Assembly (NCBI GenBank): GCA_031400505.1
Contig: JANNPZ010000086.1
Location: 1 to 64,000, forward strand
Reading direction: 5' to 3'
DNA: 64,000 nucleotides
Source of the DNA: JAIYDJ01 sp031400505
GTDB lineage: Bacteria > Pseudomonadota > Alphaproteobacteria > Rhodobacterales > Rhodobacteraceae
The position numbers were made by a program, and so were the translations under genes. Positions 1 to 8,575 of this stretch are shown here, one piece after another; position 1 is the first letter of the stretch, and the number at the start of each line of letters is the position of its first letter. The notes under the pieces were generated by a model. The model saw nothing but the letters and a program-made list of their open reading frames with translations, searched no databases and had not been told where the DNA came from.

Positions 1-2
1 GC

Positions 3-98
3 ATCGAGGGCGACCGTGGAATGTATGAAGTACATCGCGTGTTTGTCTGGGGTTTGCTTGGGTTTCTCTCGGGGTTGGTCTGGCTTTTGTCGGGATGA
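3..98 (+). CDS. C-terminal fragment of a membrane protein (5' end outside window)
   Basis: Reading frame 3 is open from the first base of the window to a TGA at 96-98. It encodes about 31 residues: a short polar stretch (IEGDRGMYEVHRVF) and then one hydrophobic segment rich in Trp, Leu and Gly that ends the protein (GLVWLLSG). This looks like the last transmembrane helix of an integral membrane protein whose start lies before the window. Support is indirect: the gene would end just before an imperfect GC hairpin and a copy of the intergenic repeat, and would be convergent with the hydrolase ending at 173. The product cannot be named. Confidence 0.45.
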   Translation: MEGDRGMYEVHRVFVWGLLGFLSGLVWLLSG

Positions 99-150
99 GC
101 GGGGTTTTCACACCCCCGCACCCCCGTGGGATATTTGTGCCAAGATGAAT
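99..150 (+). repeat. Intergenic repeat, copy 1 (hairpin plus 22-base core)
   Basis: An imperfect hairpin (GCGGGGT at 99-105 against ACCCCCGC at 112-119, one bulged C) is followed by C-rich sequence. The repeat core then follows: GGGATATTT, three variable bases (GTG), CCAAGATGAA. It lies between two convergent gene ends. Confidence 0.7.
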
Positions 151-172
151 GGGGCGTAGGATTTCCGGGATC

Positions 173-967
173 TCAGAGGGTTTGCGAATGGCCGATGCGG
201 CTGAGGAAGTCCGTCAGAAGTGAGGCATAGACCGCGGGCTTTTCAAGGAAGGGCAGGTGGCCTGCGCCGCGGATCAGGTGAAACGTGCGGCCACGCACCA
301 GATCGGCGGTTTCGCGGACCAGGTCGGGCGGTGTCGTGCCGTCGCGGTCGCCGGCGATCACGAGGGTGGGCAGGGTCAGGCCTGCGGTTGGGGTGTAGAA
401 ATCGGCCCCGGCGATGGCGGAGGCGCAGCCGATCCAGCCTTGCGGGTCGGTGGTGACGAGGCGGTGCCTTGTGGCAGGCATCGCCGGGTCGTGGCGCCAG
501 TTGTGGCCAAAGATCCGCTGCATCGCGCCATCGGCATAGGTGTCGAGGCCGGTTTCGGTGATCTGTGCGATGCGGTCTTCCCACAGCGCGGGCGTTCCGA
601 TCCGGGTGGCGGTGTTGGACAGCACCATGGCGCGGACGAGGTCAAGGCGTTTTACGGCCAGACCTTGTGCGATCAGGCCGCCCAGCGAAACGCCCAGCAC
701 CATCGCGTCTTTCATGGCGAAATGGTCCATCAGGCGTTCGGTATCCCGGATCAGCGCCCCCATGCTGTAGGGTGGTCGGGGCACGTCCGAGGCCCCATGG
801 CCGCGCAGGTCGGGCCGCAGGATGCGATAGGCGGGCAGAAGCGGGATCAGGGGATCAAACAACGTGCCGTCGGTCCCCAAAGCGTGCAGCAAGACGACTG
901 CCGGGGCGAACTCCGGGCCATCCAGCCGGACGTTCAGGCGTATGTCTGAAAGGTAGACCAGGGCCAT
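173..967 (-). CDS. pcaD: Alpha/beta hydrolase, 3-oxoadipate enol-lactonase-like
   Basis: A 264-residue alpha/beta-hydrolase. The nucleophile elbow GVSLGG places Ser94, the acid is probably Asp209 (AGDRDG) and the base His237 (GAGHLPFLEKP). The oxyanion strand VVLLHALG and the segment PDLRGHGASD are typical of the PcaD group, which hydrolyses 3-oxoadipate enol-lactone in the beta-ketoadipate pathway. It is the last gene of a four-gene minus-strand operon, three bases after the dehydratase-like gene. No other pca gene is nearby, so the substrate could be another lactone or ester. The family is certain and the PcaD assignment is moderate. The ATG at 967 is the natural start. Confidence 0.75.
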   Translation of the reverse strand: MALVYLSDIRLNVRLDGPEFAPAVVLLHALGTDGTLFDPLIPLLPAYRILRPDLRGHGASDVPRPPYSMGALIRDTERLMDHFAMKDAMVLGVSLGGLIAQGLAVKRLDLVRAMVLSNTATRIGTPALWEDRIAQITETGLDTYADGAMQRIFGHNWRHDPAMPATRHRLVTTDPQGWIGCASAIAGADFYTPTAGLTLPTLVIAGDRDGTTPPDLVRETADLVRGRTFHLIRGAGHLPFLEKPAVYASLLTDFLSRIGHSQTL

Positions 968-970
968 CGA

Positions 971-1933
971 TCAGGCCGGAAAGCGGAGGAGGGTGGCGGC
1001 AAACAAGTTCGGGTCCACGTTGCCGCCAGAGGCGGTGCAGATCACGGTATCGGGCAATTCCGGATCGAACAGGGCCGCGGCAAGAGCGACGGCGCCTCCC
1101 GGTTCCAGCACGATGCGCAAATGGGCAAAGGCAAGCGCCATGGCCTGCAGCGCCTGATCGTCGGTGACCACGACCCCCGGGCCGCACAGGCGCTGCAGGA
1201 TCGGAAAGGTCAGTTTGCCCGGAGTGGGCGTCACGATGGCGTCACAGACCGAACCCGAAGCCCTGGCATTTATCTGCGGTTTCCCGGTGGCCAATGAACG
1301 CGCGGTGTCATCAAAGCCTGCCGGTTCGGCGGGACGCACGCGAAAGCGGCCCTCCAGCGCCAGGGCCACGCCGGCGGTCAGACCTCCGCCGCCGCAACAG
1401 GTCAGAACCTCGGCCTCGGTGATCCCGGCCTCGGTGGCCTGATCGGAGATTTCTAGTCCCACTGTCCCCTGGCCCGCGATCACCTGAGGGTCGTCATAGG
1501 GGCGGATCAGGGTCAGGTCGCGCTCGTCGGCCAGGCGAGCGCCGATGGCGTCGCGGTCCTCGCTGATCCGGTCATAGATCACCACTTCGCCCCCATAGTC
1601 ACGGGTGCGGGCGAATTTTACCGCCGGCGCATCGGCAGGCATGACGATCACCGCCGGCACGTCGTGCAGGTGAGCCGCGAGTGCTACGCCCTGCGCATGG
1701 TTGCCCGACGAATAGGCTATCACGCCGCGACGGCGCGTTTCAGGATCAAGGGCCGAAACCGCCGACCAGCCGCCGCGAAACTTGAAGCTGCCGGTCCACT
1801 GAAGGCATTCGGCCTTGACGTAGATCTTGCGCCCTGCGATCCGGTCCAGCAGGGGCGCGTTCAGCAAAGGTGTGCGGCGCGCTCGACCGCGCAGGCGCAA
1901 GGCTGCGGCATGGATAAGCGCGAGCGACGTCAT
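971..1933 (-). CDS. PLP-dependent threonine/serine dehydratase-like protein
   Basis: A 320-residue fold-type II PLP enzyme. The Schiff-base lysine is in SFKFRGG (Lys51), the substrate loop is SSGNHAQG (about residues 75-82) and the phosphate-binding loop is CCGGGGLTAG. These match biodegradative threonine ammonia-lyase and serine/threonine racemase relatives. No C-terminal regulatory ACT domain is present, so it is not the allosteric biosynthetic IlvA form. Its start overlaps the stop of the upstream hydrolase gene by 4 bases, implying translational coupling. The usual role would be deamination of Thr/Ser to 2-oxo acids; the exact substrate cannot be told from sequence. Confidence 0.85.
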   Translation of the reverse strand: MTSLALIHAAALRLRGRARRTPLLNAPLLDRIAGRKIYVKAECLQWTGSFKFRGGWSAVSALDPETRRRGVIAYSSGNHAQGVALAAHLHDVPAVIVMPADAPAVKFARTRDYGGEVVIYDRISEDRDAIGARLADERDLTLIRPYDDPQVIAGQGTVGLEISDQATEAGITEAEVLTCCGGGGLTAGVALALEGRFRVRPAEPAGFDDTARSLATGKPQINARASGSVCDAIVTPTPGKLTFPILQRLCGPGVVVTDDQALQAMALAFAHLRIVLEPGGAVALAAALFDPELPDTVICTASGGNVDPNLFAATLLRFPA

Positions 1934-2757
1934 GCGCCAAGCGCCGCAAGGAACGCGTCAATCAGGGCGACGCTTTCGGGTTCATCCAGAAACGGCACAT
2001 GTCCGCGACCCGGTACGGTTGCCGACATCAGCCCGGGGTGGTGGCGGGCCATTTCGGCAAGCGTTTTTGCCGACAGCAGGTTGGAATTCGCGCCGCGCAG
2101 CACTGCGACCGGCAAGCCCGCCAGTGCATCGAACAGCGGCCACAGATCGGCTGCAGGGCTGACCGAGGCCAGGACCGACTGGCGCAGTTCAGGATCATAG
2201 CGCAGATCCAGCCCGTCAGATGTCTGCCGGTAGACGCGGCGGGCAAACATCTGCCACTGCGGCAGGGTGACATCCGGAAAGCCTGCGGCAAGTGCCTTTT
2301 GCAGGTCTGCCGCGGCGTCCTCGAAGGTCGCGTAGCGTGGGCGGATGCCAATATAGCCCTTGATGGCGGTCAGGCCGGCCGGGTCCATTTCTGGGCCGAT
2401 GTCGTTCATCATCACCCCCAGCAGCCGGTTGCGGTGCGTCACGGCCAGCAGCATCGCGATCAGCCCGCCGCGCGATGTGCCCAAAATGGCGGTTTGCGGC
2501 ACATCGAGGTGGTCAAGCAGTTCGACGACGTCCTGCGCTTCGCGGGCGATGGTGTAGCTGCGCCAGTCTGCATGATCGGACGATCCGCGACCGCGATAAT
2601 CCAGCCGGATCAGCCGCACCCGCTGCGACAGGCCCAGAACTGTGTCGAAGTCCTCGCGATTGCGGGTAAGGCCAGACAGGCACAGCAAGGGCAAACCATG
2701 CCCCTGATCGTCGAAGGCAAGGCGCAGCCCATCGGAGGTTTGGAAATGCCGGGTCAT
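1930..2757 (-). CDS. Alpha/beta hydrolase
   Basis: A 275-residue alpha/beta-hydrolase. The nucleophile is Ser95 in GTSRGG, the oxyanion strand is LLCLSGL, the segment LDYRGRGSSD follows strand 4, and the C-terminal catalytic His is in GRGHVPFLDEP. No signal peptide is visible, so it should be cytosolic. It overlaps the downstream dehydratase-like gene and the upstream HAD gene by 4 bases each, so the three proteins are probably made together. The family spans esterases, lactonases and C-C hydrolases and the substrate cannot be named. The ATG at 2757 is chosen because it gives the overlap. Confidence 0.85.
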   Translation of the reverse strand: MTRHFQTSDGLRLAFDDQGHGLPLLCLSGLTRNREDFDTVLGLSQRVRLIRLDYRGRGSSDHADWRSYTIAREAQDVVELLDHLDVPQTAILGTSRGGLIAMLLAVTHRNRLLGVMMNDIGPEMDPAGLTAIKGYIGIRPRYATFEDAAADLQKALAAGFPDVTLPQWQMFARRVYRQTSDGLDLRYDPELRQSVLASVSPAADLWPLFDALAGLPVAVLRGANSNLLSAKTLAEMARHHPGLMSATVPGRGHVPFLDEPESVALIDAFLAALGA

Positions 2758-3434
2758 GGGCTGGGCTCCAGTAGGCCGGTCAGATCGGTCAGGATGCGCT
2801 GCGGGCGGTGCGGCAGCATGTCGACCGGCGCGCCTGTGCGGTTGATCCAGACAGTCGCAAAACCGAATTGGCCTGCCCCAGCGACATCCCAGCCGTTTGA
2901 TGACACGAAAAGCACACTGTCCGGTGGCACGCCAAGGCGGGACTGCACCAGCCCGTAGACTGCGGGGTTTGGCTTGTAAGTCGCGATATCTTCGACCGAA
3001 ATCAGGGCTTCGAACAGCGGCGCTATCCCTGCGCTGGTTGCGGCACGCTCCAGCATGGCTGGCGTGCCGTTTGACAAGACCGCAAGGCGGTGGCCGCGTT
3101 CCCTTAGCGTGCCCAGCACTGCGGGCACCTCTGGAAAGGGGGCTAGGGCGTCATAGAGCGCAAGAAGTCGGGCCCGAAGCGGCGGGTTGGCAAGACCTTG
3201 CGCGGACAGTGCCCAGTCAAGGGCATCGGCAGTCACTGTGGCAAAGTCGGCATGCACGCCCATCATGCTGCGCAGCCAGGTGTATTCGAGTTGCTTGCGC
3301 CGCCAGTCGTCGGACAGCCGGGGCCACAAGGTTTGCAAGCTGGAAAAATCCGGTTCCTGCGACGCGCGCCGGGCTGCGGCGGCCACGTCGAACAAGGTGC
3401 CGTAGGCATCGAATATTATTGTGTAGCTTGTCAT
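2754..3434 (-). CDS. Haloacid dehalogenase type II (HAD superfamily)
   Basis: A 226-residue HAD hydrolase. The N-terminal nucleophile motif is FDAYGTLFD (Asp9), motif II is LSNGTP, and the C-terminal SSNGWDVAGAGQFGF is followed by ATVWINR. This is the signature of the L-2-haloacid dehalogenase subclass, which converts 2-haloacids to 2-hydroxyacids with inversion, using an aspartate ester. It is the first gene of the four-gene minus-strand operon, and the intergenic region upstream carries a 16-base tandem repeat. Physiological substrates of such enzymes are often unknown, so haloacid activity is a family-level inference. Confidence 0.85.
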   Translation of the reverse strand: MTSYTIIFDAYGTLFDVAAAARRASQEPDFSSLQTLWPRLSDDWRRKQLEYTWLRSMMGVHADFATVTADALDWALSAQGLANPPLRARLLALYDALAPFPEVPAVLGTLRERGHRLAVLSNGTPAMLERAATSAGIAPLFEALISVEDIATYKPNPAVYGLVQSRLGVPPDSVLFVSSNGWDVAGAGQFGFATVWINRTGAPVDMLPHRPQRILTDLTGLLEPSP

Positions 3435-3504
3435 GCGATGATCTTGTCACAGGCCGCAGGCCCGCGAAAGAGGCCGCGGCACAAGGCGTGCTTGCAGCGC
3501 AAGC

Positions 3505-3577
3505 GCGCGCAGCCTATCACGCGCACAGCCCATCACGCGCACAGCCCATCACGCGCGCAGCCTAATCACGCGCGCAG
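3505..3577. repeat. Tandem repeat, 16-base unit, about 4.5 copies
   Basis: Four successive units start at 3505, 3521, 3537 and 3553, with a partial fifth at 3570-3577. The unit reads GCGCRCAGCCYATCAC (R and Y vary). Copies 2 and 3 are identical, and copy 4 has one extra base. The array fills much of the 175-base gap between the divergently transcribed HAD gene and the ABC exporter gene. Confidence 0.9.
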
Positions 3578-3609
3578 TGTAGGATCGGGCGACAGGATCG
3601 GATCACGGG

Positions 3610-5391
3610 ATGACGGATACCAGTGCACTTGCCGCCCAGCGGACGCCGTCCAAACGGATCGGCGCGTTGCGGTCGCTTGCGCCGTTCTTGCGGCCCTATC
3701 GCAGTACCGTTGTGCTTGCGGCTTGCGCGCTTGTGCTGACCGCGTCGGTATCGCTGGTCCTGCCGTTGGCCGTGCGTCGGGTGGTCGACGGATTTTCGGC
3801 GGAGGTCAATCTGCTGGACAGCTATTTTTCCGCGGCGCTGGGGATTGCGGCGTTGCTGGCTGTCGGCACGGCGGTTCGGTACTATCTTGTGACGCGTCTG
3901 GGCGAGCGGGTCGTTGCCGACATCCGCCGCGCAGTGTTTGACCGGGTTCTGGGCCTGTCGCCTGCGTGGTTTGAGAACATCCTGACCGGCGAAGTCCTGA
4001 GCCGCATCACAACCGATACCACGTTGATCCTGTCGGTGATCGGATCTTCGGTTTCGGTCGCTTTGCGCAATACGTTGATGCTTGTGGGGGGGATCGCATT
4101 GTTGATGCTGACCTCGGCCAAGCTGACCGGGCTCGTGCTGTTGATCGTGCCTGCCGTGGTGGTGCCGATCGTGGTTCTGGGGCGCAGGTTGCGCGGGCTG
4201 AGCAGACAGAGCCAGGACTTGCTCGCAAATTCGTCGGGGTCTGCGTCCGAAGCGTTGTCGTCGGTGCAAACGGTGCAGGCCTATACCCACGAAGCCCTGA
4301 CGCGGGCCGAATTCGGGGCCGTGACCGAAAGATCGTTCGAATCGAACCTGCAACGTATCGGGACGCGGGCGGTGATGACGACCATCGTGATCTTCCTCGC
4401 GTTTTCAGGGGTGGTCGGGGTGCTTTGGATCGGGGCGCATGATGTGCGGGCCGGTCTGATGACCCAAGGGCAGCTGGTACAGTTCCTGATCTACTCTGTG
4501 ATGGTCGCCGGGGCCGCTGGGGCGCTGTCGGAAATCTGGGGCGAGTTGCAGCGGGCAGCGGGGGCCACCGAACGGCTGGTCGAGCTGTTGCAGGCCAAGG
4601 ATTCGGTGCAAGACCCCGGCATTCCCTTGGCTTTGCCGCGGCCGGTGAAAGGCGCGCTGGTCTTGCAGGATGTCGTCTTCCGCTATCCGTCACGACCCGA
4701 GGTTTCGGCGCTCGCCGGGGTGTCGCTGGTGGTCGAGCCGGGCCAGACCGTGGCTTTGGTCGGGCCGTCGGGTGCCGGAAAATCGACCGTTCTGCAACTG
4801 CTGATGCGGTTCTATGACCCCTTGGACGGAAAGATCATGCTGGACGGCATTGATCTGCGCGACCTGAATCGCGCCGATTTCCGCCGCGCGATGGCGCTGG
4901 TGCCGCAAGACCCGGTGATCTTTGCGGCGTCGGCGCGCGACAACATCCGGTTTGGCCGTCCAGACGCCAGCGATGCCGACGTGGTTACGGCAGCCGAGGC
5001 TGCGGCTGCGGCGGAATTCATCGACCGTTTGCCGCAAGGCTATGACACCTGGCTTGGCGAACGCGGCGTCATGCTGTCGGGCGGTCAAAAGCAACGGATC
5101 GCGATTGCACGGGCCATTCTTCGCGACGCGCCAGTCATGCTGCTGGACGAGGCTACAAGCGCGCTGGATGCCGAAAGTGAACGCAGCGTGCAGCTTGCGG
5201 TGGATCGGCTGGCGCAAGGGCGCACTCTCGTCGTTGTGGCGCACCGGCTCGCGACGGTCAAACGGGCCGACGTCATCGTTGTGTTCGAGCGTGGGCAGAT
5301 TGTGGCGATGGGCACCCATGATGCACTGGTGGCAGAGGGCGGGCTTTATGCGCGGCTGGCCCGGTTGCAATTCACCGCAGGCGAAGACTAG
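3610..5391 (+). CDS. ABC transporter, fused permease and ATPase (MsbA-like exporter)
   Basis: A 593-residue half-transporter. An N-terminal membrane domain of six predicted helices (about residues 25-320) is fused to a nucleotide-binding domain. Walker A is GPSGAGKST (about 384-392), the signature is LSGGQKQRIAIARA (about 489-502), Walker B is VMLLDEATSALD and the H-loop His is in VVVAHRL. It should work as a homodimer in the inner membrane, exporting lipid-like or hydrophobic molecules in the MsbA/LmrA style. It is transcribed alone, away from the HAD operon. The substrate is unknown. MsbA proper usually sits with lipid A genes, which are absent here. Confidence 0.9.
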   Translation: MTDTSALAAQRTPSKRIGALRSLAPFLRPYRSTVVLAACALVLTASVSLVLPLAVRRVVDGFSAEVNLLDSYFSAALGIAALLAVGTAVRYYLVTRLGERVVADIRRAVFDRVLGLSPAWFENILTGEVLSRITTDTTLILSVIGSSVSVALRNTLMLVGGIALLMLTSAKLTGLVLLIVPAVVVPIVVLGRRLRGLSRQSQDLLANSSGSASEALSSVQTVQAYTHEALTRAEFGAVTERSFESNLQRIGTRAVMTTIVIFLAFSGVVGVLWIGAHDVRAGLMTQGQLVQFLIYSVMVAGAAGALSEIWGELQRAAGATERLVELLQAKDSVQDPGIPLALPRPVKGALVLQDVVFRYPSRPEVSALAGVSLVVEPGQTVALVGPSGAGKSTVLQLLMRFYDPLDGKIMLDGIDLRDLNRADFRRAMALVPQDPVIFAASARDNIRFGRPDASDADVVTAAEAAAAAEFIDRLPQGYDTWLGERGVMLSGGQKQRIAIARAILRDAPVMLLDEATSALDAESERSVQLAVDRLAQGRTLVVVAHRLATVKRADVIVVFERGQIVAMGTHDALVAEGGLYARLARLQFTAGED

Positions 5392-5513
5392 GGCCGGGCC
5401 CGTCTGACGTTACGTTTATCACAGTTACAAATCCTTGCAGGACAGCCAGAAAGCCCCCATCAATACTCAACTCGATCTGCCGACGAACAGGCAGGCGGTC
5501 AGGGGAGGACGGA

Positions 5514-7403
5514 ATGGGAACTTTCGCATCACTTGCGGATTTGAAGGCAATCGAGTCAGAAATGCCGTGGGCGGACCGCAATCTTGGCCGCACGATGTAC
5601 GACTTTCTAAGTCGGACAAAGGCCAAGCATGGAACACGGTCTGCGGTCAGCTTTCAGTTGACTTCGGGGCCCGCCGATCCGGCGCAAACACTGACCTGGA
5701 ACGCGCTTCATGCTCAGGTGACGCAAGCGGCAAACCTGCTGCGGTCTTTGGGGATTGGCGAAAAGGATGTTGTGGCCTTTGTCCTGCCCAACAGTCTTGA
5801 AACCGTTGTGACCCTACTGGCGGGCGCGGTCGCGGGGATTGTGAACCCGATCAACCCGCTTTTGGAACCCGAACAGATCGCGGCCATCCTGCGCGAGACG
5901 AAAGCCAAAGTCGTGGTCACGCTCAGGGCGTTTCCAAAGACCGATGTTCCACAAAAGGTCGCGCAGGCCGTTCAGTTCGCTCCGGGTGTCAAGACCATTC
6001 TTGAAATTGACCTGTTGCGCTATCTTTCGCCGCCGAAATCATGGATCGTGCCGTTCATCCGGCCAAAGAACCCGACAGTTCACACCGCAAACGTCCTGAA
6101 CTTCCATGCGGAATGCAAGAAACACTCTGGCGACAGGCTGACCTTTACCGACATCCCCGATGACCGGGTCGCGGCTTATTTCCATACCGGCGGCACGACG
6201 GGCATGCCGAAAGTGGCACAGCACAAAGTCAGCGGGATGATCTACAATGGCTGGCTCGGGTCGAACCTGTTGTTCACGGAAAGCGACATCGTCATCTGCC
6301 CGCTGCCACTGTTCCACGTCTTTGCGGTTTATCCGATCCTGATGTCGATGATCGCAAGCGGCGCGCATGTGGTGTTCCCCACGCCGCAGGGCTATCGCGG
6401 CGAGGGCGTGTTCGACAACCTTTGGAAACTGGTCGAACGCTGGAAAGTAAGCTATCTGGTGACGGTGCCGACGGCGCTGTCCGCGCTGATGCAGCGCCCG
6501 ATCAATGCCGATGTCAGCACGCTGCGCGGAGCGTTTTCGGGGTCTTCCCCGTTGCCGATTGAATTGTTCAACCGTTTCGAAAAGGCGACGGGCGTGCAGA
6601 TTGTCGAAGGCTATGGCCTGACCGAATGCACCTGCCTCGTGTCGGTCAATCCGCCGGATGGCAACAAGAAAATCGGCTCGGTCGGGTTGCCCTTTCCCTA
6701 TACACATGTGCGGATCCTGCTGTCAGGACCGGAGGGATTCCGCGAATGCGGGACCGACGAGGTGGGCGAGATCTGTATCGCCAATCCGGGGGTGTTCGAA
6801 GGATCGACCTACACCGAGATTGACAAGAACCACGGGCTGTTTGCCGAAGACCGCTTTCTGCGCACCGGCGATCTGGGCCGCATCGACGCCCAAGGGTATC
6901 TTTTCATCACCGGGCGCGCCAAGGATTTGATCATCCGGGGCGGGCACAACATAGATCCCGCGATCATCGAAGAGGCAATGATGGGTCACCCTTCGGTGGC
7001 CTTTGCCGGTGCAATCGGGCAGCCCGACGCCCATGCCGGCGAGTTGCCTTGCGTGTATGTCGAACTGGTCAAAGGCGCAGAAGTTGGCGTGGACGAGCTG
7101 ATCACGTTTGCCCGCGATCATATCCACGAACGCGCAGCGGTGCCAAAGCATGTGGAAGTGCTGGCAGAGCTTCCGAAAACGGCGGTGGGGAAAGTCTTCA
7201 AACCCGATCTGCGCCGCCGGGCAATCATCCGGGTTTACGACGCCGCCCTGCGCGAGGCGGGCTTGCCGCTGCGGGTGACCGAGGTTGTCGAAGACAAAAA
7301 GCGTGGTCTGGTGGCCAGGCTTTCCGCATCAGGTCCAGTTGATGCGGCATCGGTCAGCAAGGTGTTGGGTGAGTTCACGAACCCATGGGAGATCGCAGCC
7401 TGA
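5514..7403 (+). CDS. Acyl-CoA synthetase (AMP-forming, FadD-like)
   Basis: A 629-residue ANL-superfamily enzyme. The P-loop-like motif is FHTGGTTGMPK (about residues 222-232), the A5 motif GYGLTEC (about 365-371), A7 TGDLGRID, and the A10 lysine is in GKVFKPDLRR (about 560). It activates a carboxylic acid, probably a medium- or long-chain fatty acid, to its acyl-CoA through an acyl-adenylate. The length and the N-terminal extension fit the alphaproteobacterial acyl-CoA synthetase group rather than acetyl-CoA synthetase. A strong ribosome binding site (GGGGAGG, 3 bases before the ATG) supports the start. No beta-oxidation genes are adjacent. Confidence 0.9.
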   Translation: MGTFASLADLKAIESEMPWADRNLGRTMYDFLSRTKAKHGTRSAVSFQLTSGPADPAQTLTWNALHAQVTQAANLLRSLGIGEKDVVAFVLPNSLETVVTLLAGAVAGIVNPINPLLEPEQIAAILRETKAKVVVTLRAFPKTDVPQKVAQAVQFAPGVKTILEIDLLRYLSPPKSWIVPFIRPKNPTVHTANVLNFHAECKKHSGDRLTFTDIPDDRVAAYFHTGGTTGMPKVAQHKVSGMIYNGWLGSNLLFTESDIVICPLPLFHVFAVYPILMSMIASGAHVVFPTPQGYRGEGVFDNLWKLVERWKVSYLVTVPTALSALMQRPINADVSTLRGAFSGSSPLPIELFNRFEKATGVQIVEGYGLTECTCLVSVNPPDGNKKIGSVGLPFPYTHVRILLSGPEGFRECGTDEVGEICIANPGVFEGSTYTEIDKNHGLFAEDRFLRTGDLGRIDAQGYLFITGRAKDLIIRGGHNIDPAIIEEAMMGHPSVAFAGAIGQPDAHAGELPCVYVELVKGAEVGVDELITFARDHIHERAAVPKHVEVLAELPKTAVGKVFKPDLRRRAIIRVYDAALREAGLPLRVTEVVEDKKRGLVARLSASGPVDAASVSKVLGEFTNPWEIAA

Positions 7404-7509
7404 AACAGGAATGAGATCTGCGTTGCAGCAAGTGTCGTAAAGCGACTTTCAACTGCCTTGCGAAAGTCCGAATTGCGATTGAAACTGCAATGGCTTTCAA
7501 CACGGGGAT

Positions 7510-8037
7510 TTGAACATGGGTTTCGCGCGGATACTGCTGTTTTGCGGGCTGGTTGCGGGTGCTGCCGATGCCGAGACGACATCGGAAAAGGTCTACAGCT
7601 ACAAGCATTGGGAAGTCGAGATCGTAGCCTTCGACGATGGCAGCTTTGCATGTCTGGCAGAGGTGGACGCGGTGTCGGACAGCTTTTCGATCTGGACCTA
7701 TCAGGACAGCACCGCGCGCTTGCAGTTCTACTCGACCGAATGGGAGTTCGGCGAAGCGGGTGACACCGCAAACCTGACTGTAGAGATCGACCGCCGGTCG
7801 CCCTGGACCTTGAACGATGCCGAACTTTACAAGAATTCGGTGCTGTTCGATTTGCCGGACAGCGATGCAGGCACGCGGTTTCTTGCCGAGGTTGCAAGCG
7901 GGAACGTGCTTTATCTGCGCAGTGCATCGGGCGAAGATGTGCAGAGTTATTCACTTGCGGGGTCGCGGGCGTCAATGGACGCGCTGGTGGACTGCGGCGA
8001 GGTCATCATCTCAGACACCAGCAATCCGTTCAACTGA
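7510..8037 (+). CDS. Secreted protein of unknown function
   Basis: A 175-residue protein with a clear signal peptide (MGFARILLFCGLVAGAADA, cleavage near residue 19), so it should reach the periplasm or outer membrane. The mature part is acidic and rich in beta-forming residues. It contains two Cys (in the motif SFACLAEV and near the C-terminus in LVDCGE) that could form a disulfide. I do not recognise a named family. It lies about 100 bases after the acyl-CoA synthetase gene, and a strong hairpin follows it at 8073-8095, so it probably forms its own short transcript. Confidence 0.75.
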   Translation: MNMGFARILLFCGLVAGAADAETTSEKVYSYKHWEVEIVAFDDGSFACLAEVDAVSDSFSIWTYQDSTARLQFYSTEWEFGEAGDTANLTVEIDRRSPWTLNDAELYKNSVLFDLPDSDAGTRFLAEVASGNVLYLRSASGEDVQSYSLAGSRASMDALVDCGEVIISDTSNPFN

Positions 8038-8072
8038 AGCGCATGGGAGCTGAAGCGTGTGGAGCCTGAAGG

Positions 8073-8095
8073 CTGGGGGGTTTCGCACCCCCCAG
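8073..8095. terminator. Hairpin terminator between convergent genes
   Basis: CTGGGGGGT pairs perfectly with ACCCCCCAG (9 bp) around a TTCGC loop. There is no long U tract, but the position between two convergent stop codons fits a bidirectional terminator. Confidence 0.6.
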
Positions 8096-8127
8096 ACCCC
8101 CCGCGGGATATTTTGACCAAGATGAAA
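8073..8127 (+). repeat. Intergenic repeat, copy 2 (hairpin plus 22-base core)
   Basis: A perfect hairpin at 8073-8095 is followed by a C-rich stretch and the core GGGATATTT, TGA, CCAAGATGAA (to 8127). It lies between the convergent ends of the secreted-protein gene and dtd. Confidence 0.8.
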
Positions 8128-8131
8128 GCGG

Positions 8132-8575
8132 TCAGAAGGTCGCTGTGTCGAGCCAGATCGTGACAGGGCCGTCGTTGGTCAGGCTGACGGCCATATCTGC
8201 CCCAAAGATGCCGTTGGCGCAGTGGATGCCGAAAGATGCAAGGTCCAGCGTGAACTGCTGATAAAGGCGGTTGGCCTCGTCCGGGCTTGCAGCAGGGGAA
8301 AAGCCTGGGCGGTTCCCGCGCAGATCAGCGGCGAGGGTGAATTGCGACACGATCAGGGCAGCGTTTCCGGCGGCGGGCAGGGCGAGGTTCATCCTGGCCT
8401 GATCATCCTTGAAGATGCGCAGCTTGGCGATCTTGGCGGCCAGATCTGCAGACTGTTTCGCGGTGTCGCCCCGCATGGCGCAGATCAGGATCAGCATACC
8501 CGGACCGATTTCGCCGACGCATCTGCCGTCAACAGATACGCTTGCGGTGCTGACGCGCTGAACCAGCGCCCTCAC
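8132..8575 (-). CDS. dtd: D-aminoacyl-tRNA deacylase
   Basis: A 147-residue Dtd, the usual family length. It frees tRNAs mischarged with D-amino acids (and Gly-tRNA-Ala), a cytosolic quality-control step. The N-terminus MRALVQRVSTASVSVDG is the family hallmark. SQFTLAADLRGNRPGFSPAASP contains the SQFTL active-site motif, and the cross-subunit Gly-Pro motif corresponds to NDGPVT near the C-terminus. The start is GTG (8575), overlapping the stop of the upstream sugar kinase gene by 4 bases (GTGA), so the two are co-translated. Confidence 0.95.
   Translation of the reverse strand: MRALVQRVSTASVSVDGRCVGEIGPGMLILICAMRGDTAKQSADLAAKIAKLRIFKDDQARMNLALPAAGNAALIVSQFTLAADLRGNRPGFSPAASPDEANRLYQQFTLDLASFGIHCANGIFGADMAVSLTNDGPVTIWLDTATF

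Noticed and set aside
3505..3577. Possible CRISPR array
   Set aside because: Units are contiguous 16-base repeats with no spacers between them and no cas genes nearby. It is a plain tandem repeat.
7444..7468. Hairpin GACTTTC / GAAAGTC after the acyl-CoA synthetase gene
   Set aside because: Seven pairs with an 11-base loop and no T run. It may be chance, so I did not call it a terminator.
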